Below are positions 28,297 through 36,114 of a stretch of 36,114 bases of DNA, one piece after another. Both the position numbers and the translations under genes were made by a program. This stretch comes from an uncultured Pelagibacteraceae bacterium (GTDB lineage: Bacteria; Pseudomonadota; Alphaproteobacteria; Pelagibacterales; Pelagibacteraceae). The stretch covers positions 1-36,114 of the forward strand of contig CACIHL010000003.1 in assembly GCA_902586395.1 (NCBI GenBank), written 5' to 3'. Each line of letters opens with the position of its first letter. Position 1 is the stretch's first letter. A model generated the notes under the pieces. It had not been told where the DNA came from, searched no databases, and saw only the letters and a program-made list of their open reading frames with translations.

Positions 28297-29229
28297 ATGA
28301 AGATTCTCACAGGAAATAGCAATAAAAATCTAAGTTCAAAAATTGCAAAATATCTAAAAGAAAACCTTGTAAATTCAAACATAAGAAAATTTAAAGACGG
28401 TGAAATTTATGTTGAGATAAATGAAAATATAAGAGGCAATAATATTTTTTTCATTCAGTCAGTATCTTCCCCAGCAAATGACAATTTGATGGAAATGTTG
28501 CTTTGCATAGATGCTCTTAAAAGATCTTCTGCAAAAAATATTACAGCCGTGATTCCTTATTTTGGTTACGCAAGACAAGATAGAAAAGTGGTTCCTAGAA
28601 CATCTATTTCTGCAAAACTAGTTTCAAATTTAATCACAAAAGCAGGAGCTGATAGAGTTGTCACTGTAGATTTGCATGCTGGTCAAATTCAAGGTTTTTT
28701 TGATATTCCAGTAGATAACCTTTTTACAACACCGTTATTTGCACGACATATTAAAAAAAAAATTAAAAGTAAAAATATAATTTGTGTTGCGCCTGACGTC
28801 GGAGGAGTTGAGCGAACTAGAGCCCTGGGAAGAAATTTAAATGTAGGTCTTGCAATTATTGACAAGAGAAGACCAAAGCCTGGTCAGTCTCAAGTCATGA
28901 ATGTGATTGGAGATGTGAAAGGAAAAACTTGCATAATTAATGATGACATAATCGACTCTGGTGGAACAATTATAAATGCTGCTAAGGCTCTAAAAAAAAG
29001 AGGTGCAAAAGACGTTTATGTTTATATTACTCATGGTGTTTTAAGTGGGGATGCTGTGAAAGCTATTAAAAATTCTCCAATCAAAAAACTTGTTATTACA
29101 GACACAATTAATAATGAGAATAAAGTAAGATCTGCAAAAAATATTGAAATTTTGTCAATTTCTAACTTAATGGGTGAAGCAATTAGAAGAATATCAAATT
29201 CTACATCTGTTTCATTTTTGTTTAAATAA
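28297..29229 (+). CDS. prs: Ribose-phosphate pyrophosphokinase
   Basis: A 310-residue enzyme making PRPP from ribose 5-phosphate and ATP for purines, pyrimidines, histidine, tryptophan and NAD. It begins KILTGNSNKNLSSKIA. FKDGEIYVEINENIRG, the catalytic VTVDLHAGQIQGFFDIPVDN and the PRPP-binding loop TCIINDDIIDSGGTIINAA are all intact. IPYFGYARQDRKVVPRTSIS is the ATP flexible loop. It lies 13 bases after pgeF and 45 before rplY. Length is normal for the class I enzyme. Confidence 0.97.
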   Translation: MKILTGNSNKNLSSKIAKYLKENLVNSNIRKFKDGEIYVEINENIRGNNIFFIQSVSSPANDNLMEMLLCIDALKRSSAKNITAVIPYFGYARQDRKVVPRTSISAKLVSNLITKAGADRVVTVDLHAGQIQGFFDIPVDNLFTTPLFARHIKKKIKSKNIICVAPDVGGVERTRALGRNLNVGLAIIDKRRPKPGQSQVMNVIGDVKGKTCIINDDIIDSGGTIINAAKALKKRGAKDVYVYITHGVLSGDAVKAIKNSPIKKLVITDTINNENKVRSAKNIEILSISNLMGEAIRRISNSTSVSFLFK

Positions 29230-29274
29230 TTTACTTGTTTTATCAACTAACTTGAGTTAAAACGCTTTTTCTTT

Positions 29275-30015
29275 ATGAATACGATTAATGCAAGTTTAAG
29301 AAATACTAAAACCTCTGGTGAAGTAAATAAACTAAGGACAGAAGGGAATGTTCCTGGCATAATCTATGGTGGAAAATCAGAGACTCAAAAAATATCTATA
29401 TCAAAAAAACTGTTGAAAAATTTAATTGAGAAAGAGAATTTTTTATCAAGTATATTAAATTTAAAAATTGACGGCAAAGATGAAAATGTTTTACCTAAAG
29501 AAATTGCTTACGATATCTTAACTGATGATCCAATTCATATTGACTTTTTAAGAATTGTAAAAGGTTCAAGTGTAATAATTGAAATACCAGTAAATTTTAT
29601 CAACACAGAAAAATCTCCTGGTTTGAAAAGAGGTGGTGTATTAAATATAGTTCGTAGGAAAGTAGAACTAAAATGTCCATCTGAAAACATTCCAAGTGAA
29701 CTGGTTGTTAATTTAGATGGAGTTGATATAGGACATTCTTTTAAAATTTCTTCAATTAAACTTCCTGAAAATGTTGAACCAACTATTCGTGGTAGAGACT
29801 TTGTGATCGCAACTGTAGCAGCACCAACAGTTATTAAAGAACCGGAAAAACCAGCAGAGACAGAAGAAGGAGCAGAAGGTGCGGAAGCAGCTGCTGCAAC
29901 TAGTGAAGGAGCTGCAGAAACTGGTGATGCAAAAGATGCTAAAGGGGCTGAGGGTGAGAAAAAAGAAGCTGATAAAAAAGAGGACCCAAAAAAAGGTCAG
30001 CCTGAAAAAAAATAA
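29275..30015 (+). CDS. rplY: Ribosomal protein bL25 (RplY/Ctc type) with long charged tail
   Basis: A 246-residue 5S rRNA-binding ribosomal protein of the two-domain Ctc form. The bL25 domain begins NTINASLRNTKTSGEVNKLR and contains GNVPGIIYGGKSE. The second beta domain includes HIDFLRIVKGSSVIIEIPVN and DIGHSFKISSIKLPE. From about residue 182 onward there is a low-complexity tail of some 65 residues rich in Ala, Glu, Lys and Asp, encoded by visibly GC-richer DNA than its surroundings. Such tails are common in alphaproteobacterial bL25. rplY normally precedes pth, and the next ORF does start like pth. Confidence 0.95.
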   Translation: MNTINASLRNTKTSGEVNKLRTEGNVPGIIYGGKSETQKISISKKLLKNLIEKENFLSSILNLKIDGKDENVLPKEIAYDILTDDPIHIDFLRIVKGSSVIIEIPVNFINTEKSPGLKRGGVLNIVRRKVELKCPSENIPSELVVNLDGVDIGHSFKISSIKLPENVEPTIRGRDFVIATVAAPTVIKEPEKPAETEEGAEGAEAAAATSEGAAETGDAKDAKGAEGEKKEADKKEDPKKGQPEKK

Positions 30016-30042
30016 TTTACAATTGAAGAATTTAATTAAATA

Positions 30043-30276
30043 ATGTTACTTTTTGTTGGACTTGGAAATCCAGGAAGAGGAAGAGCTTTGGGTGTGAATA
30101 CTGTAAAGTTTACTGGTGAAGTTCTTAAAAATGTCAAAAAAGCAATTTATGAAATAAATATGAAAAAAATTCTTAAAAAAGAAGGAGCGACTGTTGGCCT
30201 GGCTAATGGAATACTATTAGCTGATGGAAAACAAATTTACACAACAGAAAATTTAAAAGTAGGTTTATTCAAATAA
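30043..30276 (+). CDS. Hybrid ORF: first 11 codons of pth joined to the C-terminal part of fabA
   Basis: A 77-residue ORF of two unrelated parts. Residues 1-11 ([11 protein letters not shown]) are the exact style of a peptidyl-tRNA hydrolase N-terminus, in the expected place after rplY. From residue 12 or 13, [20 protein letters not shown] to the end ([12 protein letters not shown]) is the C-terminal region of FabA, the 3-hydroxydecanoyl-ACP dehydratase/isomerase. It corresponds to E. coli FabA from about residue 102 onward and is in the expected place before fabB. The FabA catalytic His and Asp (E. coli His70, Asp84) and nearly all of Pth are absent, so neither activity is possible. The join falls around 30070-30081. 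It overlaps fabB by one base (TAATG). It is either a real deletion scar or an assembly/amplification join. Confidence 0.88.
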   Translation: MLLFVGLGNPGRGRALGVNTVKFTGEVLKNVKKAIYEINMKKILKKEGATVGLANGILLADGKQIYTTENLKVGLFK

Positions 30277-31487
30277 TGAAAAGAGTTGTTGTAACTGGGA
30301 TTGGGGTAGTGTCTTGTTTAGGAAACAATCAAGATGAAGTCTATCAGTCTCTATTAAATTCTAAATCAGGAATTTCTTTTTCTGATGAATACAAAGAGTA
30401 CAATCTAAAAAGTAACATACATGGAAAACCAAAAATTAATCTTGAAGACCATGTTGATAGAAAATTTATAAGGTTTATGGGACCTGGCTCAGCTTACAAT
30501 TATATATCAATGGCAGAGGCAGTTAAAGACTCTGGTTTAGAAGATAAAGATGTAAGTAATATATCAACTGGTATGATTATGGGTTCAGGGGGACCATCCA
30601 TTGAAAATGTAATTTTAGCAGCTGATAAAACTAGAGCCAAAAGTCCAAAGAGAATGGGTCCATTTGTAGTTCCAAGAACTATGTCTAGCACTGCTTCTGC
30701 GACGCTAGCAGTTCCATTTAAAATCAAAGGAGTTAATTATACAATAAGTTCTGCATGCGCAACTAGCGGACACTGTATCGGTAATGCGATGGAATTAATT
30801 CAATTAGGAAAACAAAAAATTATTTTTGCTGGGGGAAGTGATGAAGTTCATTTTGCCATGACCGCTATGTTTGATGCAATGACTGCATTATCTTCAAAAT
30901 ATAATGACACGCCAGAAAAAGCTTCGAGACCTTATGACAAAACAAGGGATGGATTTGTGATAGCCGGTGGTGGTGGAGTTTTGGTTCTAGAGGAATATGA
31001 ACATGCAAAAGCACGGGGTGCAAAAATATATGCAGAATTGACTGGTTATGGAGCTACCTCTGATGGTTACGATATGGTTGCACCATCTGGTGAAGGAGCT
31101 GTCAGGTGCATGAAAATGGCTTTAAGTACTGCAAAAAATAAAATTGATTACATAAACACGCATGGAACATCAACACCTGTTGGTGATATTACCGAATTAA
31201 AAGCAGTTGGAGAAACTTTTACAGATTATAAACCAAAAATAAGTTCAACAAAATCATTAGCAGGTCACTCCTTAGGAGCTACTTCAGTTCATGAGGCAAT
31301 TTATAGTTTAATAATGATGAAAAATAGTTTTATAGCAGCATCCGCAAATATTACTGACATGGATGACGAGGCTAAAAAATATCCGATAGTTACCAAAGTT
31401 GAAAAAGGTGTAAATTTAAACTCCGTAATGTCTAATAGTTTTGGTTTTGGTGGAACTAACGCAACGCTAGTTTTTGAAAAGGTTTAA
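30276..31487 (+). CDS. fabB: 3-oxoacyl-ACP synthase I (FabB)
   Basis: A 403-residue condensing enzyme of fatty-acid elongation, needed in the FabA/FabB route for unsaturated fatty acids. The thiolase-fold catalytic Cys161 is in [14 protein letters not shown]. The two histidines are in [11 protein letters not shown] and [17 protein letters not shown]. The wording HGTSTPVGD and GHSLGA is FabB-type rather than FabF-type. [15 protein letters not shown] closes the family pattern. It starts on the last base of the pth/fabA hybrid ORF and ends 3 bases before fabI. The enzyme itself looks intact, unlike its fabA partner. Confidence 0.96.
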   Translation: MKRVVVTGIGVVSCLGNNQDEVYQSLLNSKSGISFSDEYKEYNLKSNIHGKPKINLEDHVDRKFIRFMGPGSAYNYISMAEAVKDSGLEDKDVSNISTGMIMGSGGPSIENVILAADKTRAKSPKRMGPFVVPRTMSSTASATLAVPFKIKGVNYTISSACATSGHCIGNAMELIQLGKQKIIFAGGSDEVHFAMTAMFDAMTALSSKYNDTPEKASRPYDKTRDGFVIAGGGGVLVLEEYEHAKARGAKIYAELTGYGATSDGYDMVAPSGEGAVRCMKMALSTAKNKIDYINTHGTSTPVGDITELKAVGETFTDYKPKISSTKSLAGHSLGATSVHEAIYSLIMMKNSFIAASANITDMDDEAKKYPIVTKVEKGVNLNSVMSNSFGFGGTNATLVFEKV

Positions 31488-31490
31488 TTT

Positions 31491-32276
31491 ATGGATCTAA
31501 TGAAAGGAAAAAAAGGACTAATCATGGGTGTTGCAAATGAAAGGTCTATTGCGTGGGGAATATCTCAAAAATTAGCTGAAGCGGGTGCAGAATTAGCATT
31601 CACTTACCTTGGGGATGCTCTTAAAAAAAGGGTTATACCTTTAGCAGAAAAATTAAATTCAAAAGTTACATTTAGTTGTGATGTTGAGAAAAAAGAAGAA
31701 GTAGTAAAATTATTCGAAGATATAAAAAAACAATGGGGTCAAATTGACTTTGTGGTTCATGCAGTTGCATTTTCAGATAAATCAGAACTGTCTGGTGAGT
31801 ATCTCAATACAACTAGAGAAAATTTTTTAAGAAGTATGTTAATTTCATGTTTTTCATTCACAGAGGTTGCAAAAGAAGCGTCTAAGATAATGAAAGATGG
31901 AGGAAGTATGCTAACATTAACCTATGAGTCTACAAAGGCAATTCCAAATTATAATGTCATGGGTGTTTGTAAATCTGCATTAGAGGCTAGTGTAAAATAT
32001 TTAGCAAGGGATTTGGGTTCTAAGAAAATTAGAGTAAATGCAATTAGCGCTGGTCCAATCAAAACGCTTGCTGCATCTGCAATTGGTGATGCTAAATTCT
32101 TATACAAGTGGAATGAGGATCATTCTTTTTTAAAAAGAAATGTTGATATTCACGATGTAGGAAATTCAGCCTTATATTTATTAAGTGATCTTGGTGGGGG
32201 TGTGACTGGTGAAATTCATTATGTTGATGCTGGTTATAACAAAGTAGGAATGCCTGATCCAAAAAATATGTCATAA
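31491..32276 (+). CDS. fabI: Enoyl-ACP reductase (NADH), FabI
   Basis: A 261-residue SDR-type reductase completing each fatty-acid elongation cycle. The N-terminal GVANERSIAWGISQKLAEAG is the FabI nucleotide-binding motif. The active site shows the FabI-specific Tyr-x6-Lys spacing in NYNVMGVCKSALEASVKYLA. RVNAISAGPIKTLAASAI and HYVDAGYNKVGMP follow. It is the target type of triclosan and diazaborine. It belongs to the fabB-fabI operon and is followed 3 bases later by a 40-codon ORF. Confidence 0.96.
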   Translation: MDLMKGKKGLIMGVANERSIAWGISQKLAEAGAELAFTYLGDALKKRVIPLAEKLNSKVTFSCDVEKKEEVVKLFEDIKKQWGQIDFVVHAVAFSDKSELSGEYLNTTRENFLRSMLISCFSFTEVAKEASKIMKDGGSMLTLTYESTKAIPNYNVMGVCKSALEASVKYLARDLGSKKIRVNAISAGPIKTLAASAIGDAKFLYKWNEDHSFLKRNVDIHDVGNSALYLLSDLGGGVTGEIHYVDAGYNKVGMPDPKNMS

Positions 32277-32279
32277 ATT

Positions 32280-32402
32280 ATGGTAGAAATTCTTCTATCA
32301 ATTTTTGTTTTATTAGTCGTTTTAATGTACTTATTCAGACCAACTTCCAAAAACGAGAAAGATCATTTCAATGACAAAAATAATTGGAGAGGTGGATTTT
32401 AG
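32280..32402 (+). CDS. Small membrane peptide, 40 residues, unknown function
   Basis: An ATG at 32280, three bases after the fabI stop, opens a 40-codon frame ending TAG at 32400-32402. Residues 3-19 are strongly hydrophobic (EILLSIFVLLVVLMYLF), a single membrane helix. They are followed by a polar tail, RPTSKNEKDHFNDKNNWRGG then Phe. Only five bases remain before the convergent pnp stop, so the ORF fills what would otherwise be a 131-base gap between genes. I do not recognise a family. The amphipathic layout and tight spacing make it more likely real than random, but it lacks a visible Shine-Dalgarno sequence. Confidence 0.6.
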   Translation: MVEILLSIFVLLVVLMYLFRPTSKNEKDHFNDKNNWRGGF

Positions 32403-32407
32403 TATTT

Positions 32408-34480
32408 TTAAACAGCTGCCTGCTTAATTGATAGTTTTACTTTTCCTCTATCAAAACCAATAACTTTTACTTTTACTTCATCACCTTCTTTTACAACATC
32501 AGTAACTTTAGCTACTCTCTTATCTGCAAGTTCTGAAATATGCACAAGTCCATCTTGTTTTCCTAAGAAATTTACAAATGCCCCAAACTCCATAATTTTC
32601 ATAACTTTACCATTATAAATTTTATTTAGTTCTGCTTTAGCTGTTAAATCTTTGATCATTTGCATAGCTTTGTTCCTAGAATCTTCATCTGGTGCTGCTA
32701 CAGTGACTACTCCTTCATCATTCACATCTACTTTAGCTCCTGATTTTTCAACAATTTCTCTTATAGTAGCTCCACCCTTACCAATGACAGTTGCAATATC
32801 TTTTTTATCAACTGTAATTTTTTCCATTTTTGGCGTGTGTTTACCCACATTGTCTCTAGATTTAGCTAAAGCTTTATTCATTTCTCCTAAAATATGAATT
32901 CTTCCGTCTTTAGCTTGTTTTAAAGCTTGTTCCATTATCTCAAATGTAATTCCTGTAATTTTAATGTCCATTTGTAAAGAAGTAATTCCATCCTTAGTTC
33001 CAGCTACTTTAAAATCCATATCTCCAAGGTGATCCTCATCTCCAAGAATATCTGAGAGCACGCTAAAGTCATCTCCCTCTTTTATCAGCCCCATTGCAAT
33101 ACCTGCTACAGGCTCTTTTATTGGAACTCCAGCATCCATTAGAGCAAGAGATGAACCACATACCGTTGCCATTGAAGAAGATCCATTCGACTCAGTAATT
33201 TCAGAAACTATTCTAAAAGTATAAGGAAAGCTTTCTTTAGATGGTAGTGAAGATTTGATAGCTCTCCATGCTAATTTTCCATGGCCTATTTCTCTTCTTC
33301 CAGTACCTATTCTGCCAGTCTCGCCAACAGAAAATGGGGGAAAATTGTAGTGAAGCATAAATCTTTCTCTTTGAAGACCTTCTAAGCTTTCTATTCTTTG
33401 TTCATCGTCAGAAGTTCCTAAAGTTGTTGTAACAATTGCTTGTGTCTCACCTCTAGTAAACAGTGCAGATCCGTGAACTCTTGGCAATATTCCAACTTCA
33501 CACATTATTGGCCTTACATCGGCAAGTCCCCTACCATCAATTCTATTCTTATTTTTTAGGATATCTGTTCTCACAATACCTTTTTCAATATCTTTTAGTT
33601 CATGCATAACATCCAACTCAGTAAAGTTTTCATCCTCTTCATAAAGTTTTTTTGCTTTCTCTGTAACCTCAGATATTAAATTTGATCTCTCTTGTTTATC
33701 TTTAATTGAGAAGGCTTTTTTTAAGTCTTTGCTAAATTCTCCATCTAATTTTTTCTTTACAGATGATAAATCTTTTTTCTCAACAACCCATTCAGGTTTT
33801 TTACATTCCTTCGCTAAATCCTCGATCATTTTTATAACTGGCACAAATCCTTCATGACCAAATTTTACAGCGTCCAACATTTGTTGCTCGGTTAAACCAC
33901 TAGCCTCTGATTCTACCATCAATACAGCGTCTTTTGTTCCTGCTACGACTAAGTCTAGTTTTGAATGCTCTAAATCTTTTTTTGATGGATTTAAAACATA
34001 CTTTCCATCAATAAAACCAACTCTTGACGCCCCAACTGGTCCTAAAAAAGGCATTCCAGAAATAGCTAATGCAGCTGAAGAGGCAATGATTGATAAAATA
34101 TCTGCTTCGTTTTCTTTATCATATGAAATTACTGTGGGTAACACTTGTACTTCATTTTTAAATTCATCTGGAAACAAAGGTCTTATAGGTCTATCAATCA
34201 ATCTAGAGATTAGAGTTTCGCTCTCTGTTGGTCTTGCCTCCCTTTTAAAGTATCCTCCAGGTATTTTACCTGCAGCGTAATATTTTTCTTGGTAGTTTAC
34301 CGATAATGGAAAATAATCCACATCTGGGTTAACTTTTTTTGCACCTACGGCTGTTGCTAAAACTACAGTCTCACCACAAGTAGCTATAATTGCTCCATCT
34401 GCTTGACGAGCAACCTTTCCTGTCTCAAGGGTAATTTTCTTTCCCCCAAAATCTATTTCTTTTTTAAAAACTTTAAACAT
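32408..34480 (-). CDS. pnp: Polyribonucleotide nucleotidyltransferase (PNPase)
   Basis: A 690-residue phosphorolytic 3'-5' exoribonuclease, trimeric, often part of the degradosome. The first RNase PH domain includes [10 protein letters not shown] and [14 protein letters not shown]. The second, catalytic one shows [34 protein letters not shown] and [19 protein letters not shown]. The KH domain is near residue 560 ([16 protein letters not shown]). The S1 domain ends the protein ([17 protein letters not shown]). Its ATG directly follows the rpsO TAA with no gap, and a good ribosome site (aaggaag) lies within the last rpsO codons, indicating translational coupling. Confidence 0.98.
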   Translation of the reverse strand: MFKVFKKEIDFGGKKITLETGKVARQADGAIIATCGETVVLATAVGAKKVNPDVDYFPLSVNYQEKYYAAGKIPGGYFKREARPTESETLISRLIDRPIRPLFPDEFKNEVQVLPTVISYDKENEADILSIIASSAALAISGMPFLGPVGASRVGFIDGKYVLNPSKKDLEHSKLDLVVAGTKDAVLMVESEASGLTEQQMLDAVKFGHEGFVPVIKMIEDLAKECKKPEWVVEKKDLSSVKKKLDGEFSKDLKKAFSIKDKQERSNLISEVTEKAKKLYEEDENFTELDVMHELKDIEKGIVRTDILKNKNRIDGRGLADVRPIMCEVGILPRVHGSALFTRGETQAIVTTTLGTSDDEQRIESLEGLQRERFMLHYNFPPFSVGETGRIGTGRREIGHGKLAWRAIKSSLPSKESFPYTFRIVSEITESNGSSSMATVCGSSLALMDAGVPIKEPVAGIAMGLIKEGDDFSVLSDILGDEDHLGDMDFKVAGTKDGITSLQMDIKITGITFEIMEQALKQAKDGRIHILGEMNKALAKSRDNVGKHTPKMEKITVDKKDIATVIGKGGATIREIVEKSGAKVDVNDEGVVTVAAPDEDSRNKAMQMIKDLTAKAELNKIYNGKVMKIMEFGAFVNFLGKQDGLVHISELADKRVAKVTDVVKEGDEVKVKVIGFDRGKVKLSIKQAAV

Positions 34481-34729
34481 TTACTTCCTTAGGTTTAATT
34501 TGGTTAATATATTTTTATAAGCATCAGATTTTTTTCTCTTAAGATATTCTAATAACTTTTTCCTTCTATTTACTGCCTTTAATAATCCAACAGATGAGTG
34601 CTTGTCTTTTTTAAATTTCTTTATATGGGCTGACAAATTTTCTATTTTATCAGTTAGTAAAGCAATTTGTACCTCTGATGATCCAGTATCTTTTTCATGT
34701 AAAGCAACTTCTTTTAATTTTTTGTTCAT
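34481..34729 (-). CDS. rpsO: Ribosomal protein uS15
   Basis: An 82-residue small-subunit protein; E. coli S15 has 89, and the deficit is at the N-terminus. The rRNA-binding core DTGSSEVQIALLTDKIENLS and HIKKFKKDKHSSVGLLKAVN is present, followed by RRKKLLEYLKRKKSDAYKNI. The usual HSRRGLL motif reads HSSVGLL: the contact His and Ser are kept and the two arginines replaced. It follows rbfA by 7 bases with a plausible ribosome site (aggaaaaag), so truB, normally between them, is missing here. Confidence 0.96.
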   Translation of the reverse strand: MNKKLKEVALHEKDTGSSEVQIALLTDKIENLSAHIKKFKKDKHSSVGLLKAVNRRKKLLEYLKRKKSDAYKNILTKLNLRK

Positions 34730-34736
34730 CTTTTTC

Positions 34737-35102
34737 CTATTTGTTTGTTTGTTTAATTAAATTCTCAATTTTTTCAGCATAATCGAAAGACTCATCTTTA
34801 ACAAATAGAAGTTTGGGTAAAAACTTCATACTAATTTTTTTTGATAAAGTTTTTCTTATTACAAAAGAAAATTCTTTAAGGCTTTCTACGGTTTGATCAG
34901 AATTTATTCCGCCAAGAGGAAGAACAAAAGTTTTTGCAGTTTTAAGATCTGGGCTCATTCTTACTTCTGTCACCGTTATCCCTTTAGTTTGCACATTGGG
35001 AAGTTTTGCCTCATCTTTTAAAAAAATCATGCTTAAAGCTTGCTTAATCATTTCGCCAACTCGTAGCTGTCTTTGAGTAACTGGTTTTCCTAATTTTCCC
35101 AT
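34737..35102 (-). CDS. rbfA: Ribosome-binding factor A
   Basis: A 121-residue KH-fold protein needed for 30S maturation and 16S 5'-end processing, notably at low temperature. The pattern QRQLRVGEMIKQALSMIFL, TVTEVRMSPDLKTAKTFVLP and KFLPKLLFVKDESFDYAEKI matches the family from end to end. The ATG at 35102 shares a base with the infB stop (TAATG), so translation is coupled. It is followed directly by rpsO. Confidence 0.95.
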   Translation of the reverse strand: MGKLGKPVTQRQLRVGEMIKQALSMIFLKDEAKLPNVQTKGITVTEVRMSPDLKTAKTFVLPLGGINSDQTVESLKEFSFVIRKTLSKKISMKFLPKLLFVKDESFDYAEKIENLIKQTNK

Positions 35103-36114
35103 TATACTGATCTTTCTGTAGTTTTTGAGTTATACGCCTCAATAATATCTTTCTTTTGAAAATCATTAAAATTTTTTAAGGTTATCCCACATTCTAGGCC
35201 CTCTGTAACTTGTTTTGTTTGATTTTTTTCCCTAAAAATTGATCCAATTTTTCCTGTAAAAACAACTGTTCCATCTCTAATAACTCTTGCTAAAGAGTCT
35301 TGACTTATTTCACCTGTAGTTACTTTTGAACCAGCAACTTTGCCAACTTTTGATACTTTGAATATCTCTAAAATTTCTGCTGAACCTGTTATGCTTTCCT
35401 CTACATCTGGAGATAGTAGACCAGACATCTTGCTTTTTACAAAGTCAATTAATTCATAAATAATATTAAAAGATGAAATTTTCACTACACTCTGTTCAGC
35501 AATTTTTTTTGCTTCTTTGCTTGGTTTTACATTAAAAGCTATCAAAATAGCATTCGAAGCTTTTGCTAAATTAACATCAGTTTCTGTAACCATTCCTACA
35601 TCTGATAAAATTATCTTTGGTTTTACCTCATCATGTTTTATCAAATTAATAGCGTTTTTAATTGCTTCAGAAGAACCGTGGACATCTGCTTTTATGATTA
35701 TATTTAATTCTTGGCTTGTCTGATCCTTAAATGCAGAGTCTTGAGTTAAAAGAGATACTTGACCTTTTTTTGATTGGGCCTCATTTATCCTAGCTTCACT
35801 TAAAACTCTAGCTTCTTTATCTGTATCTAGAACCAAAAAATCATCTCCGGATTTTGAAGCCCCACTTATACCTAATATTTCAACTGGAGTAGACGGTAAA
35901 GCTTCATTAACAGATTTTCCGTTATCATCAATTATCGCTCTTACCTTACCCCATTGAGGTCCACATACAAAATGGTCTCCTTTTTTTAGTTTTCCCGAAG
36001 TTACAATTATATTTGCTATTGGGCCTCTTCCAATGTCAATTTTTGACTCTAAAACAATACCAGTTGCTTTATTGTCATAATCTGTTTTCAAATTTAAAAG
36101 TTCAGCTTGCAGAG
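35102..36114 (-). CDS. infB: Translation initiation factor IF-2, C-terminal part (5' end beyond window)
   Basis: The frame stays open to the right window edge, giving about the last 337 residues. It begins in LQAELLNLKTDYDNKATGIV, the start of the beta-barrel domain that follows the GTPase domain, then SKIDIGRGPIANIIVTSGKL. Domain 3 (VKPKIILSDVGMVTETDVNL, AILIAFNVKPSKEAKKIAEQ) follows. The C1/C2 domains, with the fMet-tRNA-binding C2, end the protein (VIRDGTVVFTGKIGSIFREK, EGLECGITLKNFNDFQKKDI). The GTPase and N-terminal domains are outside the window. The in-frame TTG at 36089-36091 is internal, not a start. Confidence 0.96.
   Translation of the reverse strand, partial: LQAELLNLKTDYDNKATGIVLESKIDIGRGPIANIIVTSGKLKKGDHFVCGPQWGKVRAIIDDNGKSVNEALPSTPVEILGISGASKSGDDFLVLDTDKEARVLSEARINEAQSKKGQVSLLTQDSAFKDQTSQELNIIIKADVHGSSEAIKNAINLIKHDEVKPKIILSDVGMVTETDVNLAKASNAILIAFNVKPSKEAKKIAEQSVVKISSFNIIYELIDFVKSKMSGLLSPDVEESITGSAEILEIFKVSKVGKVAGSKVTTGEISQDSLARVIRDGTVVFTGKIGSIFREKNQTKQVTEGLECGITLKNFNDFQKKDIIEAYNSKTTERSV

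Noticed and set aside
36089-36091. TTG as the start of a short infB
   Set aside because: The frame is open upstream to the window edge, and LQAELLNL before it is conserved IF-2 sequence, so the gene is truncated by the window, not short.

Overview
The window is AT-rich, almost entirely coding DNA from a streamlined, free-living marine alphaproteobacterium, most like SAR11/Pelagibacterales or another AT-rich marine lineage such as HIMB59 or AEGEAN-169. The evidence is the very low GC, A/T-ending codons and lysine/asparagine-rich proteins, together with intergenic spaces of at most 125 bases. Several alphaproteobacterial gene neighbourhoods also support it: ELM1-family gene next to trxB, ilvE/MarR(PetP-like)/OmpR(PetR-like)/histidine kinase, ubiK-lgt-NDUFAF7-pgeF, and fabA-fabB-fabI. 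DnaG carries an N-terminal zinc-motif variant. No tRNA, rRNA, CRISPR array or insertion sequence was seen, and no stretch over 300 bases lacks a gene.

Layout. 1-1906: edge of a surface-glycan region, with the tail of one glycosyltransferase, a WecA/MraY-like sugar-phosphate transferase and a family 2 glycosyltransferase. 1923-6081 (minus): yqeY-dnaG-rpoD, a macromolecular-synthesis block. 6207-10602: carA-carB for carbamoyl phosphate. 10599-12196 (minus): ELM1-family protein and a 2OG-Fe(II) oxygenase-like protein. 12218-15159: trxB, an ADP-ribosylglycohydrolase-like protein and an extended SDR. 15151-16350 (minus): aspartate aminotransferase. 16387-22120: an overlapping array uvrB, FolM-like SDR, folB, uvrC, pgsA. 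22121-23002 (minus): ilvE. 23068-25469: MarR regulator, response regulator, histidine kinase. 25447-25689 (minus): UbiK/BMFP protein. 25734-30015: lgt, NDUFAF7-like methyltransferase, pgeF, prs, rplY. 30043-32402: a pth/fabA hybrid ORF, fabB, fabI and a 40-residue membrane peptide. 32408-36114 (minus): infB (partial), rbfA, rpsO, pnp.

The most unusual object is the 77-codon ORF at 30043-30276. Its first 11 codons are the start of peptidyl-tRNA hydrolase (pth), in the expected place after rplY. From about codon 12 it is the C-terminal 40% of FabA, in the expected place before fabB. The FabA catalytic His and Asp and nearly all of Pth are gone. This is either a real deletion joining two essential genes or an assembly/amplification join. 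A second collapse is the absence of truB between rbfA and rpsO, where the two flanking genes lie 7 bases apart. All six convergent gene junctions overlap or have at most 5 bases between them, so there is no space for conventional terminators.

I found no convincing novel defence or mobile system. The rest is core metabolism, translation, DNA repair and envelope genes in compact operons.
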